Below, piece by piece: positions 54,808-62,046 of a DNA stretch of 62,046 nt (within the stretch, counting starts at the first letter, position 1; each line of letters begins with the position of its first letter). The notes below the pieces were generated by a model. The model was not told the origin of the DNA, ran no database searches, and saw only the letters and a list, made by a program, of their open reading frames with translations. The stretch comes from Pseudomonas sp. MWU15-20650. GTDB taxonomy: Bacteria; Pseudomonadota; Gammaproteobacteria; Pseudomonadales; Pseudomonadaceae. Where the stretch lies: positions 1 through 62,046 of the forward strand of contig NZ_JALJFG010000039.1 in assembly GCF_023242475.1 (NCBI RefSeq), written 5' to 3'. The translations under genes were made by a program, and so were the position numbers.

Positions 54808-55926
54808 TCAAGGCGAAAGTAGGTAACCGCTACGGTAGGCTTCAGTACCGGCGACATGGCTGATCACCATCCCGGCAGTGGCCATGCGCCGTAGCGAACG
54901 GGCGTAAAGCAGGCCGGCGCTTTGGCAATGCACGGGCGTTACGCGGTCAGTAATAGGGTCGATGATTTCGGCGATCAATTGGCCGGCCTCCAGGTATTCG
55001 CCCGGCAAGGCGCTGAATACCAATAAGCCGCCCACCGGCGTGGTCACAGGTTCGACGCCCGCCAGCGGGGTGGCTGGGTAGGGCAGGTCGGGCAGTGTCG
55101 CCACGTCACCGGCAATCGCACCAAAGTGAATCAGATAGTCGATGATTGCCTGGCAGTCGAGGGCGGCCAGGCCATGGTTGACGTCGCCCTGGCCGCGCAG
55201 CTCGACGGTTACCGAAAAGCTGCCCATGGGAATCGGGAAGCGCTCGCCGAAGCGTTGTTGCAACTGCCACCACACCAGGGTGAAACACTCATCGAAGGAT
55301 TGCCCGCCGGAGTCGGTGGCCAGCAAGTTGGCTTCCGAGCCGATGTAGCGCGCCAACGGTTCCACCTGCGGCCAGGCTTCGGGCGTGGTGTACAGGTGGG
55401 CCACGGCTTCAAAGTCGCAATGCAGGTCCAGCACCATGTCGGCGTCGCACGCCAGGCGTTGCAGCACCAGGCGTTGGGATTGCAGCTGAGTCGCAGGTGT
55501 TTGCGCCGCAAGGGCCAGGCTCAGGGCGTCGCGAATCAGTTCGACGTTGTGCTGTGGATCATCACCCAGCAGTTCTTCGACCTGATTGCCCACTTCGTCG
55601 CCGAGGTCGACAAACAGGCGATTGAAGTTCTGCCCGCTTTCCAGCTCATAGCGGCCCAGCGGAATGTCCATCAACACCTGCTCCAGGCCCACTGGGTTGG
55701 CGACGGGTACCAATACGATCTCGCTGCGCAAATGCCCGGCCGCCTCCAGCTCAGCCAGGCGCACCTTGAGGTGCCAGGCCACCAGCATGCCGGGCAGTTC
55801 GTCGGCATGCAGCGATGACTGGATGTAGATTTTGCCTTCGGCCTGCTCGAGGCCGAAGTGGAAGCTGTGGATCTGCCGCGCGGTGCCTGGCACGGGCGCG
55901 ATCAGGTCATGTCGCTGATGACGCAT
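54808..55926 (-). CDS. Succinylglutamate desuccinylase/aspartoacylase-family protein (AotO-like)
   Basis: The 372-residue protein is a zinc-carboxypeptidase-like enzyme (M14/AstE-ASPA superfamily). Zinc ligands H40 and E43 lie in SSLHADELPG, NFNRLF carries the substrate Arg, and a third ligand His lies in VLDLHCDFE. It sits inside the transporter cluster, as AotO does in P. aeruginosa. It may hydrolyse an N-acyl amino acid taken up by the transporter; no substrate is shown. A GGAG sequence and a gap of nine bases link it to the permease gene. Confidence 0.88.
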   Translation of the reverse strand: MRHQRHDLIAPVPGTARQIHSFHFGLEQAEGKIYIQSSLHADELPGMLVAWHLKVRLAELEAAGHLRSEIVLVPVANPVGLEQVLMDIPLGRYELESGQNFNRLFVDLGDEVGNQVEELLGDDPQHNVELIRDALSLALAAQTPATQLQSQRLVLQRLACDADMVLDLHCDFEAVAHLYTTPEAWPQVEPLARYIGSEANLLATDSGGQSFDECFTLVWWQLQQRFGERFPIPMGSFSVTVELRGQGDVNHGLAALDCQAIIDYLIHFGAIAGDVATLPDLPYPATPLAGVEPVTTPVGGLLVFSALPGEYLEAGQLIAEIIDPITDRVTPVHCQSAGLLYARSLRRMATAGMVISHVAGTEAYRSGYLLSP

Positions 55927-55935
55927 GAAGGCTCC

Positions 55936-56646
55936 TTAATGGCTCGGCCCGAGGAAGGCCAGCCAGCGGCGCTCCGCCAGGCGAAACAGACCGACCAGGG
56001 CAAAGGTCACGGTCAGGTAGATCAACGCAGCGATGCCGAATGATTGAAAGGTCATGTAAGTGGCTGAGTTCGCGTCCCGGGCCACCTTGAGAATGTCCGG
56101 AACCGTCGCGGTGAAGGCCACGGTGGTCGAGTGCAGCATCAGGATCACTTCATTGCTGTAATACGGCAACGAGCGGCGTAGCGCCGATGGCATGATCACA
56201 TAGGCATACAGCTTCCAGCCGCTCAAACCGTAGGCTTTGGCCGCTTCGACTTCGCCATGGGCCATGCTGCGGATCGCCCCGGCGAAGATCTCCGTGGTGT
56301 AGGCGCAGGTGTTGAGGGCGAAAGCGAGGATGGTGCAGTTCATCGCATCGCGAAAGAACGCATCCAGCACCGGCTGCGCACGCACGGCCGCGATACTGTA
56401 GATCCCGGTGTAGCAGATCAGCAGCTGGATATAGAGCGGCGTGCCACGAAACAGGTAGGTGTAGAACTGCACCGGCCAGCGTACCCAACGCTTGCGCGAG
56501 ACGCGGGCGATAGACAGGGGGATCGACACCACAAAGCCGATGACCAGTGCCGCGCTGAGCAGCCACATGGTCATGGCCAGCCCGGTGATGTGCTGGCCGT
56601 CGCTGTACAGGAAGGGCCGCCAGTATTGCTGCAGAAGTTCGATCAT
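55936..56646 (-). CDS. Amino acid ABC transporter permease (M-type)
   Basis: The 236-residue inner-membrane protein of the HisM/AotM type has about five hydrophobic segments and the ATPase-coupling EAA loop, EVEAAKAYGLSGWK. It overlaps the other permease gene by four bases (ATGA), so the two subunits are made in step and form the heterodimeric channel. Confidence 0.92.
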   Translation of the reverse strand: MIELLQQYWRPFLYSDGQHITGLAMTMWLLSAALVIGFVVSIPLSIARVSRKRWVRWPVQFYTYLFRGTPLYIQLLICYTGIYSIAAVRAQPVLDAFFRDAMNCTILAFALNTCAYTTEIFAGAIRSMAHGEVEAAKAYGLSGWKLYAYVIMPSALRRSLPYYSNEVILMLHSTTVAFTATVPDILKVARDANSATYMTFQSFGIAALIYLTVTFALVGLFRLAERRWLAFLGPSH

Positions 56647-57371
56647 CGCACGGCCTCCCTAGACCCAGCGGAGTAGCGGCGCTCAAGCCAGCGCAGGACG
56701 ACATTGGATGCGCTGGTTATCAGCAAGTAGATCAACGCGGCCAGCACCAGGAAGTAGAACAGTTGATAGGTGCTCTTGCCCGCATCCTGGGCGGCCTTCA
56801 CCAAGTCGGCCAGGCCGATGATCGACACCAGCGCCGTGGCTTTGAGCATCACGCACCAGTTGTTGTTAATGCCCGGCAGGGCAAAGCGCATCATCTGCGG
56901 GAAGGTCACGTAGCGAAACCGCTGCCCGCGCTTGAGCCCGTAGGCGGTTGCAGCTTCCAACTGGCCCCTGGGCACGGCGAGGATCGCGCCGCGAAAGGTC
57001 TCGGTGAAGTAGGCACCGTAGATAAACCCAAGGGTGATGACCCCGGCGCTGAATGGGTCGATCTCGATGTAGTCCCATTCCATAAAGTCGGTAAAGCCGG
57101 TCAGCCAGATTTGCAGGCTATAGAAAATCAGCAGCATCAGTACCAGATCGGGCACGCCGCGAATCAGGGTGGTGTAGAGCTGCGCGGGAATCCGCAAGAG
57201 GCGCACGCTGGACAGCTTCGCGCTGGCGCCGAGCAGGCCCAGCAGGACGCTGACGGCCAGGGAGGCGACGGACAACTTCACCGTCATCCACGTACCTTGC
57301 AGCAACAGTGGGCCGAACCCCTTCAAGCTGAAGGCACTCAGCCCCAGGGTTTGCAAAAGATCTTCAAACAT
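56643..57371 (-). CDS. Amino acid ABC transporter permease (Q-type)
   Basis: The 242-residue inner-membrane protein of the HisQ/AotQ type has about five membrane segments and the EAA loop QLEAATAYGLKRG. It is the first gene after the intercistronic hairpin that follows the binding-protein gene, and is coupled to the second permease. Confidence 0.92.
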   Translation of the reverse strand: MFEDLLQTLGLSAFSLKGFGPLLLQGTWMTVKLSVASLAVSVLLGLLGASAKLSSVRLLRIPAQLYTTLIRGVPDLVLMLLIFYSLQIWLTGFTDFMEWDYIEIDPFSAGVITLGFIYGAYFTETFRGAILAVPRGQLEAATAYGLKRGQRFRYVTFPQMMRFALPGINNNWCVMLKATALVSIIGLADLVKAAQDAGKSTYQLFYFLVLAALIYLLITSASNVVLRWLERRYSAGSREAVR

Positions 57372-57392
57372 GAATTCAGGACCTATGGCGAT

Positions 57393-57423
57393 AAAAAAGC
57401 GCCCACCTGAAACAGGTGGGCGC
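57393..57423 (-). terminator. Attenuator between binding-protein and permease genes
   Basis: GCGCCCACCTG and CAGGTGGGCGC form a perfect 11-bp stem with a 3-base loop. Read on the minus strand it is followed by six T. It lies seven bases after the binding-protein stop. Partial termination here would make the binding protein in excess over membrane subunits, a usual design for such operons. Confidence 0.88.
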
Positions 57424-57430
57424 CGAGGTG

Positions 57431-58210
57431 TTATTTACCGCTGTAAAGGTTCAGGTCGCCGAAGTGTTTCTTCTGGATAGTGGCGTAGGTGCCATCATCG
57501 TGTAACGCTTTGATACCTTTATCGAGCAACGCCTTGAGCTCTTTGTTACCTTTTTTGATACCGACCGCAGTTTTGGACGGCAGCAACGGGTCGTCGATGG
57601 CCTTGCTGACTTCGTAGTCAGCGCCCGCTGGCGACTTGAGGAAGCCCAGTTGGGCTTGCAGCATATCTTGCACAGAAGCGTCCAGACGGCCGGACGTCAG
57701 GTCAGCGTATACCTGGTCCTGGTTGGCGTAAGCCTTGGTGGTGACACCGGCTTTGTCCAGTACTGCCTTGGCGTAGGCTTCCTGGATGGTGCCCTGCTCG
57801 TAGCCCACGGATTTGCCCTTGAGGGACTCAGGCGTGGAGTAGTTCGCGCCTTTTTTGAACACCAGCGAGGTTGGGCCGGAGAACAGTTCGTTAGAGAAAT
57901 CGATCGCCTTTTCACGGGCTGCGGTCACTGTCATCGAGGAAATCACGCCATCGAACTTGTTGGCGTTCAGGCCCGGGATCATGCCGTCGAAGTCACTTTC
58001 GACCCATTTGCACTTAACCTTCAGCTCGGCGCAGATCGCATTGCCCAGGTCGATATCGAAGCCCACCAGGCTGCCGTCGGCGGCCTTGGATTCGAACGGC
58101 GCGTAGGAAGGATCGACACCAAAACGCAATTCCTTGTATTCCTTGGCTGTAGCAACACCCGCAGCCATGCACAGAGCCAGTGCAGAAAGGGTCAGCAATG
58201 CTTTTTTCAT
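57431..58210 (-). CDS. Basic/polar amino acid ABC transporter binding protein
   Basis: This is a 259-residue periplasmic protein with a clear Sec signal peptide (MKKALLTLSALALCMAAGVATA, residues 1-22). A family 3 solute-binding fold follows, with the ligand segments FGVDPSYAPFESK, GFDIDLGNAICAELKVKC and the Arg/Asp contacts typical of HisJ/ArtJ/AotJ. Histidine, arginine, lysine or ornithine are likely ligands. It is first in the cluster and preceded by possible sigma-54 and NtrC sites. Confidence 0.93.
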   Translation of the reverse strand: MKKALLTLSALALCMAAGVATAKEYKELRFGVDPSYAPFESKAADGSLVGFDIDLGNAICAELKVKCKWVESDFDGMIPGLNANKFDGVISSMTVTAAREKAIDFSNELFSGPTSLVFKKGANYSTPESLKGKSVGYEQGTIQEAYAKAVLDKAGVTTKAYANQDQVYADLTSGRLDASVQDMLQAQLGFLKSPAGADYEVSKAIDDPLLPSKTAVGIKKGNKELKALLDKGIKALHDDGTYATIQKKHFGDLNLYSGK

Positions 58211-58290
58211 TATTTAATCCCTGGAAACCAAGATAAGCGCTTGTGGCGCGTTTAGGACTGTTACTGAACGGTGTCAGACGGATCACAAGT

Positions 58291-58306
58291 AGCAATTTCT
58301 GCACCA
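58291..58306 (-). promoter_or_regulatory. Candidate sigma-54 promoter of the transporter cluster
   Basis: TGGTGCAGAAATTGCT on the minus strand matches the -24/-12 pattern TGGCAC-N5-TTGCW. GG and GC are exactly ten bases apart and the -12 block TTGCT is perfect. Transcription would start near 58280, about 70 bases before the start codon. Confidence 0.55.
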
Positions 58307-58390
58307 TAGTTCCGAGTAAGCGTTTTAAAAGGTGGGATAAGGGAGTTTTGAGTGTAGGAGATGCCCGGAAATGGGCATTGATTTTTCAGT

Positions 58391-58405
58391 GCACTATTTT
58401 GGATC
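58391..58405. promoter_or_regulatory. Candidate NtrC enhancer site
   Basis: GCACTATTTTGGATC resembles the NtrC half-sites GCAC-N7-GTGC (left half intact, right half weak). It lies about 110-125 bases upstream of the predicted sigma-54 start, a normal enhancer distance. Confidence 0.4.
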
Positions 58406-58564
58406 TGGCGCGGATCAAAATGTGGCAGCAAGCGCACTTGGGCGTAGCCCAGCACATGCCCGGCAGGGCAATGACAAGGTCCATGGGCGTACCGGGGCGA
58501 TGGGCTTATCAGTTAGGAGGCGGGGCGCTGCGCAGAAGCTCTATCTGAATGCATGAGGTCTGAA
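58406..58564. other. Rest of the transporter-quiP intergenic region
   Basis: The gap 58211-58613 has no credible gene. Apart from the two sites above and the two hairpins below, I see nothing in it. Short reading frames here lack ribosome sites and family likeness. Confidence 0.4.
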
Positions 58565-58584
58565 TGTGGGGGCAAGCCCCCACA
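58565..58584. repeat. Solitary REP palindrome
   Basis: TGTGGGGGC and GCCCCCACA are perfect inverse copies with loop AA. This is a single-arm relative of the REPIN sequence, placed downstream of quiP. Confidence 0.75.
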
Positions 58585-58592
58585 ACTTGATC

Positions 58593-58612
58593 CGGTTCCT
58601 TCAGGGGAACCG
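58593..58612 (-). terminator. Hairpin directly after quiP
   Basis: CGGTTCC and GGAACCG form a 7-bp stem with a 6-base loop, beginning one base past the stop codon. No T-tract is present. With the REP palindrome next to it, it could block 3' decay or slow polymerase. Confidence 0.55.
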
Positions 58613-58613
58613 C

Positions 58614-61055
58614 TTATTTGCCAGGTGTCAGGGTCAAGCGGGTCTTCCCATACACTTTCTCGAAGTTCTGCGGCTGCATCGGGAAGCTCAGGTATTGCGC
58701 CTTGAGCGACGGGTCGATGCCGTTTGCATAGTTCGGGCTGGCCGGGTTACCGGATTGGCCGATGCCGCCCTGGCCCATCATCGGTTCCACCTGGCCAAAG
58801 TCGACAATCATGCGCAGCGCCGGCACCTGGGTGGTATCGAAATTCTGCCCCCACGAGTACGGCGCCGGGTTCAGGGTGTTGTGGTCGCCACCGCTGGCGA
58901 ATGGGCCACGGATGACCTCGCCCTGAGTGTTTTTCCAGGTAGTGCTGTGCAGTTTGCCCCACTGCCAGGCTTTGTGATTACCGCCCAGTTGGCTGTCGCC
59001 GGCCGTGATGGCGGCGGCGAGTGTGCGGGCGAGGATCGCGGGTTTGTCTTCTTTTTGCGGCGTGCGCGTGTCGTCCCAGAACGGGCTGTCTTCACGGCCG
59101 AGCAAGTGGTCCGCGATGGCCGAATAGGACAGGCTGGCGTTGCTGATAAAGGCTTTCCAGGTGGCGCTGTTTTCCGGGCCGAGTTTGTCGAGGAAGATCT
59201 GCTTGGCGCTTTCCTGCAGGAACAGCTCGTAGATCGCCGCGTCCGCGGAAGTGGGGGCGAGACGGCCATCAAAGGCCATCAGGCGGTCCAGCGCTTCGCG
59301 GGCCTTGGTCCGTTCAGCCGGTGCGAGTGCATCAATGGCCTGCTTCAGTGGCTGGGCCATGCCCGGTGCCTGGAACATGGTCTTGAGTTTGGCGGCGAAG
59401 AGGGTGGTCTGGTCGTATTGCATGGCGATCAGGCTGCGGGTGTCGTGCTTGCCCGCGTTGGCCAGTTGCGCCAGGCGCTCGCTGCGTTCCGGCGCATCCC
59501 AGGAGTTGGACAGCTGCATGCCATAACCGCGCGCAGCGGTGCGTTGGTTGGCGGTGCCGATCCAGCCTTGGGCCGGGTCCTGATCGTAAGGGTGCAGCAT
59601 GGCGTCGGCATAACCGTCCCAGTCAAAGCGCGCGTCCCAGCCCGGCGATGGCAGCAGGCCCTCGCCTTCGCGGCGGTTGGGGAAGCGGCCGGTGACTTGC
59701 CAGCCGATGTTGCTGGCGTCGGCGAAGATCATGTTCAATGCGATGGCGCGGATTTCCCGGGTGGCATCCGAGGCTTTAGCGGCGTTTTGTGCCCGGGACA
59801 GGTCGAAGAACGCATCCAGGCTCTTGTCGTCCTTGAAGTCGGCGGTTTGCAGGGCCAGGCCAAAGCCGGTAGTGAGCGCCTGGCTGCTATTGAGCAGCGC
59901 ACCGTGACGGGTTTCGTACACGACTTCGCGAATCGGCCGCTGGCCCTTGGCAAAGTAGGTTTCGTTGCGTACGAGCGCCGGCAGCCATTTACCGTTGTTC
60001 TCGTAGTACAGCGCGCTGCCTTGGCGCTTGACCTTCTCCAGGAACAGATCCTGGGTATCGCCCTTGACCGCGCTCATGCTCCACGCCACTTTGCCATTGA
60101 AACCGGACAACAGGGTCGGCAAGCCGGCGATCGACGCACCGACGGCCTGGTATTTCGGCGCACGAATCTGCACGTAGTTCCACGGCGAGGGCGCCTGTGG
60201 CTGGGCGGCAATGTCATTGGCCAGCAGGCTTTTGCCGCTGCGGCTGCGTTGCGGGCCGATGGCCCAGTTGCTCGACGTGGTGACGGCCAGCGCGTTGAGG
60301 CTGTTCAATTGCTGGCTGACCGTATCCAACCCGGCCAGGCCGGTGATCTGGCTCAGGTTCACGCCCTTGAGCTTGTCGGCCTCAGCCAGGGGGATCGCTT
60401 CGTCCGGCGCGCTGGGAGTGAGCCAGGCAAGTTTGTCGACGCCGACTTTTTGCGCGAGCACCAGGGACGAAATTTCCTCCTGCAAGTTGCTCGACTCGCT
60501 GAAGTTCAGCAGGCAAAACAGCAGCGCCGAGTCTTCCGGTTTCCAGTATTCTGGCTTGTAGCCGGTCTGGGCCAGGTCGGGCGGCAGTTTGTCGCGATAG
60601 CGGAACAGGTAGGCGTTGACCCCCCGGGCATACACTTCAAAGAAGCGCTTGAGGCGTGGCGACGAGGCGTTATACAGCTCGCCGGCACTTTTTTTCAGGT
60701 TGACCGCGCGCATAAAACGGTCGACATCCAGCACCTGCGGCCCGGACATTTCCGCCAGGCGCCCCTGCGCCAGCAAGCGCAAGGTGACCATTTGGGTGAT
60801 GCGGTCGCTGGCGTGCACATAACCGAGGCTGAACAGCGCGTCGTGGAAGGTGTTGCTTTCGATCAGCGGCATGCCTTGGGCATTGCGACGCACCGATACG
60901 TTCTGGGCCAGGCCCCTGATCGGTTGCACACCGGAAACGGGCGGCAAGGTGTCCTGGGTGCTCTGGAGCTGGCAACCGGCCAGGCTCAAAGCACTGGCCA
61001 CTGCCGCGGCAACGCCGAACCGGGGAAGAAAATGTGAGAGGGCTGGCGAGGCCAT
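58614..61055 (-). CDS. quiP: Penicillin-acylase-family lipoprotein (QuiP-like)
   Basis: This is an 813-residue Ntn-hydrolase precursor of the penicillin/AHL acylase family, closest to QuiP of P. aeruginosa, which cleaves long-chain acyl-homoserine lactones. A lipobox ends at C28 (SLAGC). The alpha part (about 29-250) precedes the autoprocessing site; S261 in TTSSNWAI, three residues before W264, is the expected N-terminal nucleophile of the beta subunit. The usual LLANDPHL motif is altered: LLAND is followed by IAAQPQ, so the His is absent. GGDHNTLN and the VDFGQ-PM segment remain near the C terminus. AGGAG precedes the ATG. AHL activity is plausible but not assured. Confidence 0.85.
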   Translation of the reverse strand: MASPALSHFLPRFGVAAAVASALSLAGCQLQSTQDTLPPVSGVQPIRGLAQNVSVRRNAQGMPLIESNTFHDALFSLGYVHASDRITQMVTLRLLAQGRLAEMSGPQVLDVDRFMRAVNLKKSAGELYNASSPRLKRFFEVYARGVNAYLFRYRDKLPPDLAQTGYKPEYWKPEDSALLFCLLNFSESSNLQEEISSLVLAQKVGVDKLAWLTPSAPDEAIPLAEADKLKGVNLSQITGLAGLDTVSQQLNSLNALAVTTSSNWAIGPQRSRSGKSLLANDIAAQPQAPSPWNYVQIRAPKYQAVGASIAGLPTLLSGFNGKVAWSMSAVKGDTQDLFLEKVKRQGSALYYENNGKWLPALVRNETYFAKGQRPIREVVYETRHGALLNSSQALTTGFGLALQTADFKDDKSLDAFFDLSRAQNAAKASDATREIRAIALNMIFADASNIGWQVTGRFPNRREGEGLLPSPGWDARFDWDGYADAMLHPYDQDPAQGWIGTANQRTAARGYGMQLSNSWDAPERSERLAQLANAGKHDTRSLIAMQYDQTTLFAAKLKTMFQAPGMAQPLKQAIDALAPAERTKAREALDRLMAFDGRLAPTSADAAIYELFLQESAKQIFLDKLGPENSATWKAFISNASLSYSAIADHLLGREDSPFWDDTRTPQKEDKPAILARTLAAAITAGDSQLGGNHKAWQWGKLHSTTWKNTQGEVIRGPFASGGDHNTLNPAPYSWGQNFDTTQVPALRMIVDFGQVEPMMGQGGIGQSGNPASPNYANGIDPSLKAQYLSFPMQPQNFEKVYGKTRLTLTPGK

Positions 61056-61157
61056 GGCAAAGCTCCTGCGGGGGGTAGCGTCAGTAAAGGCGCTACGTTA
61101 GTGAGCGCGGCGAAACGACGCAAGCAGGAGCCCAGCCTTATTTTCAGGATTTTTGCA

Positions 61158-61802
61158 TCAGGACTTTGGTGGATTCACTTTCTGCACCAGTTCATAGGCA
61201 CGAACGGTCGCCGGCCGCTCCTTGATGCGGTTGAACCAGCGATGCACATGGGGGAAGTCCTCCAGACGCTGGCTCTGCCATTTGTGGGAAACAATCCATG
61301 GGTAGATCGCCATGTCGGCAATGCTGTAGTCCTCGCCTGCCACGAACGGACGATCGGCCAAACGCCGGTCCAGTACGCCATACAGGCGGGCCGTTTCATC
61401 GATATAGCGCTTGATCGCGTAGGGGATTTTCTCCGGTGCAAACTGGCTGAAATGATGATTCTGCCCGGCCATCGGCCCCAGGCCGCCCATTTGCCAGAAC
61501 AGCCACTGCAACGTTTCCTGGCGACCGCGCAGGTCTTTGGGAATGAACTGGCCGGTTTTTTCCGCGAGGTAGAGCAGGATGGCGCCGGACTCAAACAGGG
61601 AAATAGGCGCACCGCCGTCACTCGGGTTTTGATCGACGATGGCCGGAATGCGGTTGTTGGGAGCGATCTTCAGGAAGTCGGGCTTGAACTGGTCGCCCTG
61701 GCCGATGTTGATCGGGTGCACCTTATAAGGCAGGCCGGCTTCTTCCAGGAACAGCGATACTTTGTGACCGTTGGGGGTAGTCCAGTAGTACAGGTCGATC
61801 AT
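61158..61802 (-). CDS. yfcG: Glutathione transferase-like disulfide-bond reductase
   Basis: The 214-residue protein matches E. coli YfcG, which reduces disulfides using bound glutathione. It starts MIDLYYWTTPNGHK (active-region T and N11), and has the PNNRIPAIVD cis-proline loop, the glutathione-binding LFESGAILLYLAEKTG, and the C-terminal domain QWLFWQMGGLGPMAGQ. ATG 61802 begins the family-like start; an ATG four codons upstream is possible. It is transcribed toward quiP with 102 bases between, and may be cotranscribed. Confidence 0.93.
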   Translation of the reverse strand: MIDLYYWTTPNGHKVSLFLEEAGLPYKVHPINIGQGDQFKPDFLKIAPNNRIPAIVDQNPSDGGAPISLFESGAILLYLAEKTGQFIPKDLRGRQETLQWLFWQMGGLGPMAGQNHHFSQFAPEKIPYAIKRYIDETARLYGVLDRRLADRPFVAGEDYSIADMAIYPWIVSHKWQSQRLEDFPHVHRWFNRIKERPATVRAYELVQKVNPPKS

Positions 61803-61982
61803 GAAGCTCTCCAAAAGGGCTGATGCTTGAGCGGATGCCTGTAGGTATAGGTAATGCCCGGTTGGCGAAAATTCAATGAAACATTTAGATCTACCCTTAG
61901 AAGCACTTCAGGCCAAGGTGTCTAACCCATACCTTGGCTTTTGGGGACAGCGGAGAGTGGCTGTGGGAATGCGCTAAAAAAT
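61803..61982. other. Upstream region of yfcG
   Basis: These 180 bases hold no gene. They are locally A+T-rich around 61860-61900 and probably contain the yfcG promoter, but no clear -35/-10 pair was found. Confidence 0.35.
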
Positions 61983-62046
61983 GTGGGAGGGGGCTCCCGA
62001 TAGCGGTTCAATCAGCCAGCTTGTTCTTAGCTGACCCACTGTAATC
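61983..62046. repeat. Partial REPIN at the window end
   Basis: GTGGGAGGGGGCTCCCGATAGC is the left arm, lacking the TTGC found in other copies, so its own palindrome is shortened. The right arm is cut off by the window edge after TAATC. Confidence 0.8.

Noticed and set aside
54030..58210. Calling the transporter the true aotJQMOP operon
   Set aside because: Gene order matches, but argR is not downstream and the binding protein differs from the AotJ I recall, so a paralogous basic or polar amino acid system is possible. Symbols were left blank.
58566..61037. An 823-codon open frame antisense to quiP
   Set aside because: The minus-strand frame is an unmistakable acylase with lipobox and ribosome site; the antisense frame has no recognisable domain.

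Overview
The window is chromosomal DNA from a Pseudomonas of the fluorescens group. The evidence is a high-G+C, densely packed gene order of Pseudomonas type: map/rpsB-tsf-pyrH-frr-uppS-cdsA-dxr-rseP-bamA-skp-lpxD-fabZ-lpxA-lpxB-rnhB-dnaE-accA, tilS-pyrG-kdsA-eno-ftsB-ispD and ispF-truD-surE-pcm-nlpD-rpoS. A Pseudomonas NdvB-type glucosyltransferase, a QuiP-type acylase and several copies of a palindromic REP/REPIN repeat common in fluorescens-group genomes fit the same assignment. No CRISPR array, tRNA, rRNA, prophage or IS transposase was seen.

Layout. (1) 1-5.2 kb, minus strand: a small conserved protein, rlmA, dapE, a terminator, and a GH17+GT2 glucan synthase. (2) 5.4-13.3 kb: tcdA faces the csdE-csdA sulfur-transfer pair, whose products act with TcdA in tRNA ct6A formation. 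Then come dapD, an ArsC-like protein, a CPA1 antiporter, an A+T-rich accessory metalloprotease gene, and dapC. With dapE, three lysine/diaminopimelate genes lie in the first 13 kb. (3) 13.4-17.0 kb: glnD and map. (4) 17.3-36.8 kb, plus strand: translation factors, isoprenoid/phospholipid synthesis, outer-membrane assembly, lipid A synthesis, the replicative polymerase and accA. (5) 36.9-43.6 kb: tilS, pyrG, kdsA, eno, ftsB, ispD. (6) 43.6-46.6 kb: a LysR regulator divergent from the formaldehyde detoxification pair frmA-fghA. (7) 46.6-51.7 kb: ispF-truD-surE-pcm-nlpD-rpoS. (8) 51.7-62 kb, more accessory: a cold-shock gene, dcd, a 66-residue protein, the wreck of an lhr-pdeM DNA-damage-response locus, a five-gene basic-amino-acid ABC transporter cluster with a probable sigma-54/NtrC promoter, a quiP-type lipoprotein acylase and a YfcG-type glutathione transferase.

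Most of the window is ordinary core genome and I found no complete new multi-gene system. The points most worth a second look are: the lhr-pdeM remnant collapsed to about 560 bases with recognisable motifs from both parents; the signal-peptide-less astacin-like protease inserted beside dapC; a REPIN that encodes the last eight codons of csdE; an intrinsic terminator whose T-tract runs straight into the ispF start codon; the sigma-54/NtrC-like sites of the transporter; and the loss of the usual neighbours downstream of rpoS.
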